Positions 27,761-36,976 of a stretch of DNA of 64,000 nucleotides are shown in pieces (within the stretch, counting starts at the first letter, position 1; every line of letters starts with the position of its first letter). The notes beneath the pieces were generated by a model. That model searched no databases and was not told where the DNA came from. It saw only the letters and a program-made list of their open reading frames with translations. Origin of the DNA: Terriglobus aquaticus (lineage in GTDB: Bacteria > Acidobacteriota > Terriglobia > Terriglobales > Acidobacteriaceae); contig NZ_JAGSYB010000001.1 in assembly GCF_025685415.1 (NCBI RefSeq), forward strand, positions 1,550,001 through 1,614,000, written 5' to 3'. A program made the position numbers and the translations under genes.

Positions 27761-29941
27761 ATGGTCTGGAAGCGAAGCGGTCGGTCCATTTGCCTCGCAA
27801 CCGCGGTTGTATGCGCAACGGTCAGCAGTGTGCCAGCGGCGATGGGGCAGCAGTTTGATCGCTTCGCCCAGCATGTCATCTTTGCCGGCAGTCCGGCGTC
27901 TGAGTACTACTCGTACAGTCGCGGCAGCCTCTCGTCCCCAAGCACGGTGAAACTGATTCATGATCGCCTGCCGCTGGAAACGGCGGAGTTCAAGAGCGGA
28001 CCAAACGCGCTGGAGGTGTCGTGGACCTCTGCCGTAAACGGCGGGTGGGATGTGAGCATCGATCCCATTCAATGGCGCAATGGCGAGTTGCAATGGCAAG
28101 GCAAGACTGTTTCGTTCTGGGTGTGGTCACCGCAGGGTGTGCATGCGGCAGACCTGCCGCGCTTCGCGGTGACTAGTCGCGGCGGAGGTCACACGACTGC
28201 TACCGCGCTGGGCGAGTTCACTGGTGATGTGCCAGCCAAGCGTTGGACGCGCATCGCCGTAGACACGAGCAAGCTTCCCTCGGCTTCGCTGCACCCGTTC
28301 GACCCCGCCGGGCTGAATGGTGTGCTGTTCAGCCAGAACAACGCAGATGGCAAGCCACACACGCTGTACGTGGACGAGATCCGCATCGGCGAGGAAACGG
28401 CCGTGCAAGCCACGCCCTCGGTTCCGAGCGCGCTGAAGGCGACAGGATACGAGCGGCATGTCGACCTGGAGTGGCAGGCACCGGACGATCCGGCCACGAC
28501 GGAGTACGTGATCTATCGCTCCGAAGACAACGGCCCGTATCGGCAGGTGGGTGTGCAACGGTACGGCGTGCATCGCTTCACGGACTGGCTTGGCGCGCCG
28601 GGCAAGACAGCCCGGTATAGCATCTCCGCGCGCGATGCGCAGATGCACGAATCGGCGCGTACCGAGGCAGCGTCCGCTGCCACACGCTCCATGACCGACG
28701 ATGAACTGCTGACGATGGTCCAGCGCGCCAGCTTTCGCTACTACTGGGACAGCGCAGAACCCAACAGTGGCATGGCGCTGGAATCGCAACCAGGACCGGA
28801 CCACCTGGTCGCTATGGGTGCCAGTGGGTTCGGCGTGATGGCTTTGGTGGTCGCGGTCGATCGCGGCTTCATCACGCGGGAGCAGGGTGCCGAACGCATG
28901 CTGCGGATCGCCAACTTTCTGGAGCACGCGGACAAGTACCACGGCGCCTGGCCACACTTTCTGGACGGCCGCACCGGCAAGACAATCTCGCTCTTCGGCA
29001 TCTACGACGATGGCGCCGACCTGGTTGAAACTTCTTTTATGATGGAAGGCTTGCTCACTGCGCGGCAATACTTCAACGGCGACACAGCGCAGGAGCGACA
29101 ACTTCGCGACATCATCAACCGGCTCTGGGGCGGCGTGGACTGGGATTGGTTCCGCGCCACTCCGTTGCATGACGCCCTTTGGTGGCACTGGTCGCCTAAC
29201 TACGCCTTTCACGTTGCCAATCGTCTGCAGGGCTGGAACGAGGTGATGATCACCTACCTCCTCGCAATCGCGTCGCCCACGCACGGCATCCCGGCATCCA
29301 CCTTTCGCACCGGGTATGAACGCGAGGGAAAGGACGCCACAGGCGAGTACGGCATCAAGCACACATACTTCGGTATCCTCCTGGAGCAGGGCTACCTTCC
29401 CGGAACGCCCGGGCCGCTCTTCTTTACGCAGTACAGTTTTATGGGCTACGACCCGCGCGGCTTCCGCGACAAGTACACCAACTACTTTCGAAACAACCGC
29501 AACGAAGCTCTGATGAACCAGGCCTACGCCATTCACAACCCGGGACACTTCAAGGGCTATGGAGCGAACAGTTGGGGCTTTACCGCCGTGGACGGGCCAA
29601 ACGATTCGTACCACGAGTACGGCGCGGGCGAAGACGACGACGGCACCATCGCCCCCACTGGCGCGGTCAGTTCCTACGCCTACACGCCGGAGCAATCCAT
29701 GCTGGCGATCAAGCATTGGTATCGCGATATGGGCAAGAACCTGTGGAACATCTATGGCTTTCGCGACGCCTTCAACGAAAGCCAGAACTGGTACAGCAGC
29801 ACCAACATGGGACTGAACCAGGCACCGCAGGTAGTCATGATTGAGAACGGCCGCACCGGCCTGGTCTGGAAGACATTCATGTCCAGCCCGGAGATTGCGC
29901 CCATGCAAAGAGCGATCGGCTTGGTTCCGGACCGGGATTGA
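27761..29941 (+). CDS. GH144-like (glucoamylase-fold) secreted glucanase
   Basis: The 726-residue exported protein has a signal peptide ending near PAAMGQ and a beta-sandwich resembling a carbohydrate-binding module at about residues 30-200. An Fn3-like domain follows at about 210-300 ([20 protein letters not shown]). The C-terminal domain of about 420 residues is of the putative-glucoamylase (PF10091-like) type, with [42 protein letters not shown] and YAIHNP. Characterised relatives of this type include endo-beta-1,2-glucanases (GH144). The ATG at 27761 is preferred to a GTG nine bases upstream because AGGTGG lies at a good distance. Together with GH39 and the TonB receptor it forms a degradative set. 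Confidence 0.83.
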   Translation: MVWKRSGRSICLATAVVCATVSSVPAAMGQQFDRFAQHVIFAGSPASEYYSYSRGSLSSPSTVKLIHDRLPLETAEFKSGPNALEVSWTSAVNGGWDVSIDPIQWRNGELQWQGKTVSFWVWSPQGVHAADLPRFAVTSRGGGHTTATALGEFTGDVPAKRWTRIAVDTSKLPSASLHPFDPAGLNGVLFSQNNADGKPHTLYVDEIRIGEETAVQATPSVPSALKATGYERHVDLEWQAPDDPATTEYVIYRSEDNGPYRQVGVQRYGVHRFTDWLGAPGKTARYSISARDAQMHESARTEAASAATRSMTDDELLTMVQRASFRYYWDSAEPNSGMALESQPGPDHLVAMGASGFGVMALVVAVDRGFITREQGAERMLRIANFLEHADKYHGAWPHFLDGRTGKTISLFGIYDDGADLVETSFMMEGLLTARQYFNGDTAQERQLRDIINRLWGGVDWDWFRATPLHDALWWHWSPNYAFHVANRLQGWNEVMITYLLAIASPTHGIPASTFRTGYEREGKDATGEYGIKHTYFGILLEQGYLPGTPGPLFFTQYSFMGYDPRGFRDKYTNYFRNNRNEALMNQAYAIHNPGHFKGYGANSWGFTAVDGPNDSYHEYGAGEDDDGTIAPTGAVSSYAYTPEQSMLAIKHWYRDMGKNLWNIYGFRDAFNESQNWYSSTNMGLNQAPQVVMIENGRTGLVWKTFMSSPEIAPMQRAIGLVPDRD

Positions 29942-30005
29942 TCGCTAGCGGCTTAAAAGCCTGTGCCGGCGCCCGCCAATCCGCTGGCGAGCTGGCAGAG
30001 ATTCC

Positions 30006-31025
30006 TCAGGGAGCCGGGTTCGCACCGATGTGCGCCTGCTGCACCCAAGGTGCAATCGTCTTCGCAAACAATAGTGAATTCTCCGCCACGTGATCGGGCC
30101 GGATGTGTCCGTTTGCGTCATCGCCCGCGAACCACGACGGCGGCAAAATTAACGGTTTCGCCCCAATGGGCTGCCCCATATGCTCCACGGCATACAGTGC
30201 ATCCGAACACCCGGGAATCGGTGCGAGGTATACCTTGACCTGCGTCTGAGGCGTGGACAACTTCTGCATCAGGGCACGCACGGAAGCATCCCCGGTCTTC
30301 CACATACCGTGCGCGACCAGGTGGCACGTGTCTGGCATGGGCGGGAAATCGAATGCGTAATCCATGTGACCCAGCGTCGCGTCCGTGTTGTGTTCGCGAT
30401 CACCCTGGTGCAAGGTGAACGAGAGAGTGTTCCAACCGAGCGTGCTGTACACCTTTAACGGAAACGTAAGAAACTCGGCCGGCTTGCGCATGGCGAAACG
30501 GAGAATATCTCGCAACGAACCGTGGCGAAACAGCACCTCTTCCCCTTCAAAGAGCAAATCGTGCCGACGGGGATCGTTATAGTCCAGGTTCCACGGAGCG
30601 AAGTAAAGCACCAGCAGGCGTGGCGGCCGGTTGTGTGACAGGTAGCGCTGCAGCGGAATGTCTCCAAGCACAGGAAGACTGCCGATCGTGTTGGGAATGA
30701 CAAGTGCCTTGGTTCCCAACGTGGCGTTCACCACGCGGGGATCGATTCCGATAAACGCGCTGGAGTCGCCGAAGATCACTACGTCCGCGTCGGCATGGCG
30801 CACGTTGTACCCGTAATCCAGCACTGGTCCGAACTTGCTCACACCCAACCGCGAGAATCCTGATCCGGGCATCATCACCAGCGGGAAGGTCAGAAGGTAA
30901 ACCGCTAGTGGTACCGCCAGCACCCAAAGGATCGATCGGGCGAACTGGCGAGGCGTGTACTCCGCCCGCGGATGAAGGATCTGTTCGATCCGTTCCCGTT
31001 CGTTCATCGTTGCGGTCTGCGACAT
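30006..31025 (-). CDS. SGNH-like single-pass membrane protein, O-acyltransfer partner
   Basis: The 339-residue protein has an N-terminal membrane helix (SILWVLAVPLAVYLLTFPLV) and an SGNH-hydrolase-like extracytoplasmic domain. VVIFGDSSAFIGIDPR gives the catalytic-Ser block, and IRPDHVAEN near the C-terminus could give the Asp-His block. Similar proteins (AlgJ/AlgX type) work with MBOAT proteins to acylate polysaccharides. The ATG at 31025 has GGAG eight bases upstream. It follows the MBOAT gene by 60 bases as the last gene of the cassette. Catalytic assignment is inferred from motifs and context. Confidence 0.7.
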   Translation of the reverse strand: MSQTATMNERERIEQILHPRAEYTPRQFARSILWVLAVPLAVYLLTFPLVMMPGSGFSRLGVSKFGPVLDYGYNVRHADADVVIFGDSSAFIGIDPRVVNATLGTKALVIPNTIGSLPVLGDIPLQRYLSHNRPPRLLVLYFAPWNLDYNDPRRHDLLFEGEEVLFRHGSLRDILRFAMRKPAEFLTFPLKVYSTLGWNTLSFTLHQGDREHNTDATLGHMDYAFDFPPMPDTCHLVAHGMWKTGDASVRALMQKLSTPQTQVKVYLAPIPGCSDALYAVEHMGQPIGAKPLILPPSWFAGDDANGHIRPDHVAENSLLFAKTIAPWVQQAHIGANPAP

Positions 31026-31085
31026 GGGTTCGTCTCCCTGGCGAGGTTCAATGGGCTGTATTGCAGCGAGCGGCGGCGACACAAG

Positions 31086-32642
31086 CTAGAACTGGAAATA
31101 AAGGAACGTGGACGGAACCTGCATGCGCACCAGTACCAGCAGCAGAACGGCCCCGAGCACAAAGCCCCATGCCGGCGTCGGTCGCCATGCGATGCGCACC
31201 AGGCTCGGCTGCAGATCGGACGGTGCAAGTTGCAGAGACGGCTTGAACCGCGCCAGCATCTGCTGCGTGTTTGGCAGGCACCAGACGATCAGGTAACCCA
31301 CCACCAGGCCCACCAGCGTGTTTACGCCCAATAGCGAAGCGGAGCGTAGCGGCACAGGACCATGGTGCCGGCCTATCATGCCTGCCAACATGTCCATCGC
31401 CGCGCCTACACCAGCGGCGCGGAAGAAGACCTGCGCGATCAGCACCGCAACATAGGTCAATAACAGGCTACCGATGCCGCGCAACCGGCGGACCAGAGCC
31501 GAAGGAGCGGCCGTGGCCGGACGCGTCGTTCGCCACACCCGCCAGCCATGATTGATGCACAGGTATAGCGCATGCAGCAGGCCGAAGATTACAAACTGCA
31601 GACCAGCACCGTGCCACACGCCTGCCAGAAACAGGGTCACCGTCGTCGGGAACGCCACCAGCTGGACGAACCCCTCCACCGTCGCGGTCGCCTTCCGCGA
31701 GATCTTCTTGCCTTGCCGCACCCGCCTGCGATTGATCCACATGGCGATCGGGTTATAGAGATAGCTCATGATGTAGCGGGTGAGCGTCATGTGCCAGCGC
31801 TGCCAAAAATCGATGATGCTCCGCGACTTGTACGGCGAGCTGAAATTGAGGGGGAAGTTAATTGAGAACATGCGCGCCAGCCCCAGCGCCATGTCCGAGT
31901 AGCCGGAAAAGTCGAAGTACAACTGCAATGAATAAGACAGCACACCGACCCAAGAGCCGCCGGTATGCAGAACTCCCGTGACCAGAAACGCGCGGTCAGC
32001 CTCAGTACTAAACCGATCCGCGAGCACCACCTTTTTGAAGAGCCCCATGACAAACCAGGCGAAGCCCACCGCCATGTCATCGGAGCGCAACCGGAAATCG
32101 CGCCGGGCATGCAACTGGGGCATGATTTCAGCGTGGTGCAGAATGGGACCCGCAATCAGGTGCGGAAAGAACGTTACGAACAGAACGTAGCTGTCCAGGT
32201 CCTGCCGATGCGCCGCACCCTGCTCCAGGTCCACAAGGTATGCGATCTGCGTAAAGGTAAAGAACGAAATGCCGAGTGGCAGAATCAGGTCTGACCAGTT
32301 GAGCGGATGGTGAAACACCGCCGTCACACCGTTGATCCATGGAACGAAATACTTGAAAGCGCACAACACAGCCAAGTTGGCGATGATTGCGGCCCAAAGA
32401 ACGGTCTTGGTCGGCAGCCGGTCTTCAAGCCGGCTCGCAATCAGTGATCCGGCGGCGTAGTTGAACAGGATCGACCCGACCAGCAGCAGTAGGAATCGCG
32501 GACTCCAATATGCGTAGAACGCCAGCGAACTAAGTGCCAGCCAAATGATTACCGCGCGCCGATGCCAGTGCGCCGCCACTTGGTAGCCGAGAAGCACGAC
32601 GGGAAGAAAAACAAACAGAAATGCATACGAGTTGAACAGCAC
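31086..32642 (-). CDS. MBOAT-family O-acyltransferase (AlgI/DltB-like)
   Basis: The 518-residue multi-pass protein starts with LFNSYAFLFVFLPVVLL, typical of AlgI-like enzymes. It holds the invariant His in LAGVWHGAGLQFV and upstream motifs YFDFSGYSDMALG and FWQRWHMTLT. MBOAT proteins of this type move an acyl group across the membrane onto a glycan. I chose GTG 32642, since the frame's earlier part is Arg-rich and non-conserved. GGGA lies four bases upstream. It sits between the ACP gene and the SGNH-like gene, which supply the donor and the likely periplasmic partner. Confidence 0.9.
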   Translation of the reverse strand: MLFNSYAFLFVFLPVVLLGYQVAAHWHRRAVIIWLALSSLAFYAYWSPRFLLLLVGSILFNYAAGSLIASRLEDRLPTKTVLWAAIIANLAVLCAFKYFVPWINGVTAVFHHPLNWSDLILPLGISFFTFTQIAYLVDLEQGAAHRQDLDSYVLFVTFFPHLIAGPILHHAEIMPQLHARRDFRLRSDDMAVGFAWFVMGLFKKVVLADRFSTEADRAFLVTGVLHTGGSWVGVLSYSLQLYFDFSGYSDMALGLARMFSINFPLNFSSPYKSRSIIDFWQRWHMTLTRYIMSYLYNPIAMWINRRRVRQGKKISRKATATVEGFVQLVAFPTTVTLFLAGVWHGAGLQFVIFGLLHALYLCINHGWRVWRTTRPATAAPSALVRRLRGIGSLLLTYVAVLIAQVFFRAAGVGAAMDMLAGMIGRHHGPVPLRSASLLGVNTLVGLVVGYLIVWCLPNTQQMLARFKPSLQLAPSDLQPSLVRIAWRPTPAWGFVLGAVLLLVLVRMQVPSTFLYFQF

Positions 32643-32670
32643 GGTATCCCGCTTTTCCTCCCTGCCTTGC

Positions 32671-32931
32671 CTAGGCCTTGACCTGCCGCGACTCCAGCTT
32701 GTACTCCAGAACGCCCGCAAGTTGGCCCACGTTGTGCAACGACTCCAATTCCGCGCTGTTGAACTTCACACCCATGCGTTCCTCAATGGCAACGATCAGC
32801 CCGATGTGCGCCATGGAGTCCCAGCCGTCGATGTCTGCGGCCGTAGTCTCCGGAGTCAGCGTCAACGTATCGTCGTCAAAAACCTCTCGGAATATCTCCG
32901 TCAGCTCGCGGTACAGGTGTGGGTTGTCCAT
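32671..32931 (-). CDS. Acyl carrier protein
   Basis: The 86-residue acidic protein has the phosphopantetheine site DGWDSMAHIGLI in place of the usual DSL, and four-helix ACP periodicity. It overlaps the end of the FkbH-like gene by 31 bases. This ACP is set apart from fatty-acid ACP by its neighbours and probably carries the acyl group made by the FkbH-like protein to the MBOAT transferase (inference). Confidence 0.88.
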   Translation of the reverse strand: MDNPHLYRELTEIFREVFDDDTLTLTPETTAADIDGWDSMAHIGLIVAIEERMGVKFNSAELESLHNVGQLAGVLEYKLESRQVKA

Positions 32932-34811
32932 GTCTTTCCTCCCTTGATCGTCATCGGTACGTCGCGCGAAGCATAGCTATCCAGCCACAGTTCCCATCGC
33001 GTTGCGTCCTCTTGTTGGCCCAGTGCTGCAAATCCCAGCCGCTGATAGTGATCGCGTACCATGCCATTTTTCGCGGTGGGTCGGTACGTTCCTACAATGC
33101 GGGTGCAACCCATCGCGCGGGCCTGCTCCACCAGCACATTTAGCGTAGCTTCTTCCACGTTACGTCCCAGCACGCGGCAGCTCATCAGCCACGTCTCCAT
33201 ATCCAGCGTAGCCGAGTCGGCGAGTCGTCCCACCAACAGTGCGATCACGCCATTATCGCCATACACGTCCGACAGCCGCAGTTGCAGGGTGAGCACCGAC
33301 GGATCGTCCAGCATCGCCGCGACCTCCGCCTCCGTGTACCGACGCGTCGTCAGATTGAATTGGTTGGTCTTGTTCATCAGCTGAACAATGCGCTTCAGCC
33401 CGATGGAATCGAAGGGGCTCCACGTCAGCTCCATCTGCAGCGCCTGCAGGAATCCACCCATGTCCGTGGTTGATCGACGCAGATTCTCTCGCTCTGCATT
33501 CGAGCGATATAGCTCAGCGCGGGCACGGTCCTCGGCTGTAACCTCCAGGGCCTCGAAGTATCCCGCCGCCGCCAGCGTACCCACATACCCGGAAGGGTCT
33601 TCCGGCAGTTCCGGCACAGCAACCATGGGCAGCTCGCGGCGTACCAGCGCTCGCTCTGCCGGGTTGTCGTCCACGAACACCAGCGAGTCCAATCCGATGT
33701 TCAGGGTCTCCGCGATGTACCGCAGGTTCGTTGCCTTGTCCTGCCAGTTGGCCACAAAACAGGCGATGTGCTTTCGACGCAGCACCATCTCCAAGTGATC
33801 CGCGAATGGCGCCAGGGCGTTCGCCTCATCATTCTTCGAACAAACCGCAAGGATGATGCCGCGCTCTGAAAGCTGCAAAGCATAGCGTTGCAGCGCGACA
33901 TGCGCTTCACCCACTGCGCTTCCCTGCCCCAGCACAATGCCTTCCATGCCGTCGTCTCCGATCACACCACCCCACAGGGTGTTGTCGAGATCGAGCACAA
34001 GGCACTTCGACGATTTGCCCCGCAGCGCTGCCAAGATGCGGCCGACCTGCTCTCCGTACAAATCCGAGACGCGGGGATGAACCTCCTGCTTCGAGCGGTT
34101 CCAAAGTGCAGGTTCAAACCAGCGGGAGAGGCCGTCAATGGCTGCCCACGTATCCACCGTGAGCAGATACACACCTTGTGCCTCTGCTTCGGAACGCAGA
34201 AGGCGATTGACGCTCTCCACCACCGATGCCGGCGACTGCGGGAGTCGGCTTTCCTGATTACCCATGACCGGCCAGTGCACGGGCAGAACGGTCTGCTGGA
34301 CGACAACGCATCCCAGCATTTCCTTTACGGCCCGCCACAGTTCGCGCAGGTCGGCAAGCACCTGTTCCGCACGGCCTTCCCCACCGCTTGCCGCTACGTG
34401 ATGCGCGTCCAGCGCAAGGCACACCACATCGGGTCGAAACGCATGCAGTCCTGAGCTAACATCCGCAGCCTCCTGCCGGTACATGCCGAATGCGTTCTCG
34501 TACACATCCACCAGGACGCCGTGCCGCAACGCACCCACTCGCACCCCGGCATGCAAGTGCCCCAGCGTGGATGACCCCAGGAGCGCCAGGCGAACTACCG
34601 GCAGGCCCGGCAGGTTGCCGTGCGCGGACCGATAACGCTGCACGGCCTTATCAAGCCTGCCGGCCCGCACAAAGTCCATGCGCGTATTGGCGAGCTGTTG
34701 GAAGGTGCTTGCCGCAGAATGAGGCTCTTGCGTTTCCGCAAGCCTCAAGCGATCTACCCAGTCCTGCTGCTCAGGAAGCCACGACAAATTAGACAACCGC
34801 ACTCCGTACAA
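32901..34811 (-). CDS. FkbH-like HAD-IIIC domain protein
   Basis: The 636-residue protein has an SGNH-like N-terminal region (VRLALLGSSTLGHLHAG), a HAD phosphatase domain at about residues 265-420 with KCLVLDLDNTLWGGVIGDDG, and a GNAT-like C-terminus. This is the FkbH architecture. Characterised FkbH enzymes take glyceryl from 1,3-bisphosphoglycerate and load it on an ACP. HAD residues DLDNT, SKND and VFVDDN are present. The start could be TTG 34811, or a later TTG near 34796 with GGAG five bases before. An overlapping ACP gene follows, so an ACP-loading role is well supported by context. Confidence 0.9.
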   Translation of the reverse strand: MYGVRLSNLSWLPEQQDWVDRLRLAETQEPHSAASTFQQLANTRMDFVRAGRLDKAVQRYRSAHGNLPGLPVVRLALLGSSTLGHLHAGVRVGALRHGVLVDVYENAFGMYRQEAADVSSGLHAFRPDVVCLALDAHHVAASGGEGRAEQVLADLRELWRAVKEMLGCVVVQQTVLPVHWPVMGNQESRLPQSPASVVESVNRLLRSEAEAQGVYLLTVDTWAAIDGLSRWFEPALWNRSKQEVHPRVSDLYGEQVGRILAALRGKSSKCLVLDLDNTLWGGVIGDDGMEGIVLGQGSAVGEAHVALQRYALQLSERGIILAVCSKNDEANALAPFADHLEMVLRRKHIACFVANWQDKATNLRYIAETLNIGLDSLVFVDDNPAERALVRRELPMVAVPELPEDPSGYVGTLAAAGYFEALEVTAEDRARAELYRSNAERENLRRSTTDMGGFLQALQMELTWSPFDSIGLKRIVQLMNKTNQFNLTTRRYTEAEVAAMLDDPSVLTLQLRLSDVYGDNGVIALLVGRLADSATLDMETWLMSCRVLGRNVEEATLNVLVEQARAMGCTRIVGTYRPTAKNGMVRDHYQRLGFAALGQQEDATRWELWLDSYASRDVPMTIKGGKTWTTHTCTAS

Positions 34812-34831
34812 AGAGATATGAGATCAACGCT

Positions 34832-34840
34832 TGTTATACT
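34832..34840 (+). promoter_or_regulatory. Extended -10 promoter element
   Basis: TGTTATACT contains TG, one base, and TATACT (five of six), a TGn extended -10. It lies between the divergent FkbH-like and glycosyltransferase genes and points towards the latter. The implied 5' leader is about 220 bases, in which I see no other structure. Confidence 0.4.
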
Positions 34841-35073
34841 CCCACTCGGACGCGGGATTGCCCCAGGCAACCACGCCCCTGTCGCTTCTTAGCGGCACTG
34901 CTTCGCTCGCGGGCAAGACACCGCCTGCACAATTATTGTTCATCTTCCCCACGGTGTATACGTGGCAGAAAACTGCTTTTGCGAGTGCGTCGTGCAGGGA
35001 ATTCCAGCATGCTTGGGCTTTTCATAACGCACGAGTGCCGTGCACTTCACACAGCAGGACAGCGACATTCTCT

Positions 35074-36720
35074 ATGCAACAACCTGATGATTCGCCATTC
35101 GCCTTGGCGCGAAATGACAAGGCATGGATGGCTGCCGGCTTTTTCTTGTCTTTGTCGGTAGCGTACATATTCGGCAGACATCGGATCTTCTGGGAAGACG
35201 AAATGCTCGGATGGATGCTGTTGCACGATCCTTCCTGGTCCCACATGATCTACGCCTGGAAGCAAGGGGCCGACGGCGGCGGATTCTTGTTCTACCTGCT
35301 TGGTCGCGGGTGGTTTGCGATCTTCGGCGCGTCCGATCTCGCCTTTCGCCTTTTTTCCGCGACGTGCTTTGGTGCGGCCTTCTGCATTACGTGGGCTGCA
35401 GCACGGCGCTTCTACAGCGTCGGTGCCGTGGCCTTCGCAATGTTCAACACCTGGTTTTTCAGCCCATCCATCGTCACGCACATGGCCGAGGGCCGATTCT
35501 ACGGCCTGCTCATGCTGAGCACCTCCCTTGTGGTGGCTCTTGCCTTTCGAATTCACGGACAGGAGGCGATTGAACATCGAAGCACACGGACGAGCATGGG
35601 TCTCTGTCTGCTTACGTTCTTTTTGCACGGTCTACTCACCGCCAGCCACACGCTTGGCATTCTGTACAGTGCGGCTTTGCTGCTGGGCGCCATCGTGCTT
35701 GATGCTGGCCGCCGCCGCTTTCAGTGGCCACTTTATGCGGCTGCTGCGGCATCCTGGATTCTGTTGCTCCCGGAACGCACGGCAATACGAGCCTCAGCCC
35801 AGGTGGGCAAGCCCTGGTTTTGGACACGGCCTCCAGGCCCGCTCCGCTTCATCGGCGCCTTCACCAGCTTCTCGCGAGAGATTACGGTGTTGCTGTTTGT
35901 CATGTGCATCCTTGTTTTCGCCTCACAAAATCGGAGCGCAAGACAGACGATCTCGGCAGTCGCGCAAGCGTTCAGCAAACGACGGGCGGTGTATGTCGTT
36001 GTTGGCGCGCTCTGCTTGGTCCCGGTCGGCATGGCGATCGGTTCTCACATCGGCACCTCTCTGTTCATAGACCGCTATCTGCTTCCGCTCAACATCGCTA
36101 CCGCGCTGATTACGATGGAGCTAGTCCACCTGGTGAACTGGCATAACCTCCGCCTCGGGCCCGATTCCGGTAAATATGTGCGGCCTCTGCGTCTTGCCGC
36201 TGGCGGTCTCTTCGCGTTGGCTCTGCTGTACAGCGTATTCGTCGATCTGCGCCAGCACCCGATCCAGTCCTCCAACTACACAGACCGGCTCACCGCACAA
36301 TTACCTAAAGGCGCTCCGGTCGTCTGCGAAGACGCGTGGGCTTTCACCGAGCTTATCGGCAGGCAGCACAGCTCCGGTGTGCTCTACACCTACCTGCTGG
36401 ACTGGCCTCAAAGCATCCGGTCCGACGCTCCGCGCCTGGAAGTCACGCAATACCACCTCATGGAGAACTGGAAGCGTGTCGGCTACTTCTCCGGATCGAT
36501 CTATACGCGTGATGATTTCCTGCAACACCATGATCGCTTTTTCGTCCTCACGCGCCAGATCACACCAGCCGACCGCTTCGGCCGGTTCATCGGCAACCCG
36601 TTGGCAGAGAGATTTGCCCACACGCCCGGCTACCAGGTCAGGATGTACGCCAAGGGCGACCCACACAACCTCGAAGATCCGAACGTCTGGCTAGTATGCC
36701 GGGAGAACTGCAGTCCTTAG
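35074..36720 (+). CDS. Membrane glycosyltransferase, GT-C (ArnT/PMT) fold
   Basis: The 548-residue protein has about twelve transmembrane helices. The first extracytoplasmic loop carries IFWEDEMLGWMLL, with an acidic pair (DE) like the catalytic DE/DxD of GT-C enzymes that use polyprenyl-phosphate sugars. The C-terminal about 150 residues form a soluble extracytoplasmic domain. The frame is open for 80 codons before this ATG but gives non-conserved sequence. It is divergent from the acyl-transfer cassette. An envelope glycan modification shared with that cassette is an inference. Confidence 0.75.
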   Translation: MQQPDDSPFALARNDKAWMAAGFFLSLSVAYIFGRHRIFWEDEMLGWMLLHDPSWSHMIYAWKQGADGGGFLFYLLGRGWFAIFGASDLAFRLFSATCFGAAFCITWAAARRFYSVGAVAFAMFNTWFFSPSIVTHMAEGRFYGLLMLSTSLVVALAFRIHGQEAIEHRSTRTSMGLCLLTFFLHGLLTASHTLGILYSAALLLGAIVLDAGRRRFQWPLYAAAAASWILLLPERTAIRASAQVGKPWFWTRPPGPLRFIGAFTSFSREITVLLFVMCILVFASQNRSARQTISAVAQAFSKRRAVYVVVGALCLVPVGMAIGSHIGTSLFIDRYLLPLNIATALITMELVHLVNWHNLRLGPDSGKYVRPLRLAAGGLFALALLYSVFVDLRQHPIQSSNYTDRLTAQLPKGAPVVCEDAWAFTELIGRQHSSGVLYTYLLDWPQSIRSDAPRLEVTQYHLMENWKRVGYFSGSIYTRDDFLQHHDRFFVLTRQITPADRFGRFIGNPLAERFAHTPGYQVRMYAKGDPHNLEDPNVWLVCRENCSP

Positions 36721-36920
36721 TGACTCGTTAAGGAGCTGGCCTACGCGGTACTTCTGAGCAAGGGACGTCTCTTCGTAGCCCGCAAAACCTGCGCGTCTTC
36801 AATCGGATTGGCACACAGCGACACCACCGCGAATGTATCGACACCGTCTTCCGGACGTCGCTGCGGGCGCCATGCTGTTGTGCCTTGCGCCCGAAGTATA
36901 TGTATTGGCATGTACGCACG

Positions 36921-36954
36921 AAAAAAGAGCGGCACCCCTAGGGAGTGCCGCTCT
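36921..36954 (-). terminator. Intrinsic terminator of the second TonB receptor
   Basis: A perfect 10-bp stem (AGAGCGGCAC with GTGCCGCTCT) has loop CCCTAGGGA. Read on the minus strand it is followed by a run of six T. It lies 23 bases after the receptor stop. Confidence 0.9.
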
Positions 36955-36976
36955 GGACCGGATCAGTTCAGCACAA

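Noticed and set aside
28127-29908. A 593-codon minus-strand open frame
   Set aside because: It is opposite the GH144-like gene and shows no domain motifs.
29950-29961. GGCTTAAAAGCC palindrome after the GH144-like gene
   Set aside because: The stem is too short and AT-centred for a terminator, with no T-run.
36936-36943. CCCTAGGG palindrome
   Set aside because: It is the loop of the terminator hairpin, not a separate site.
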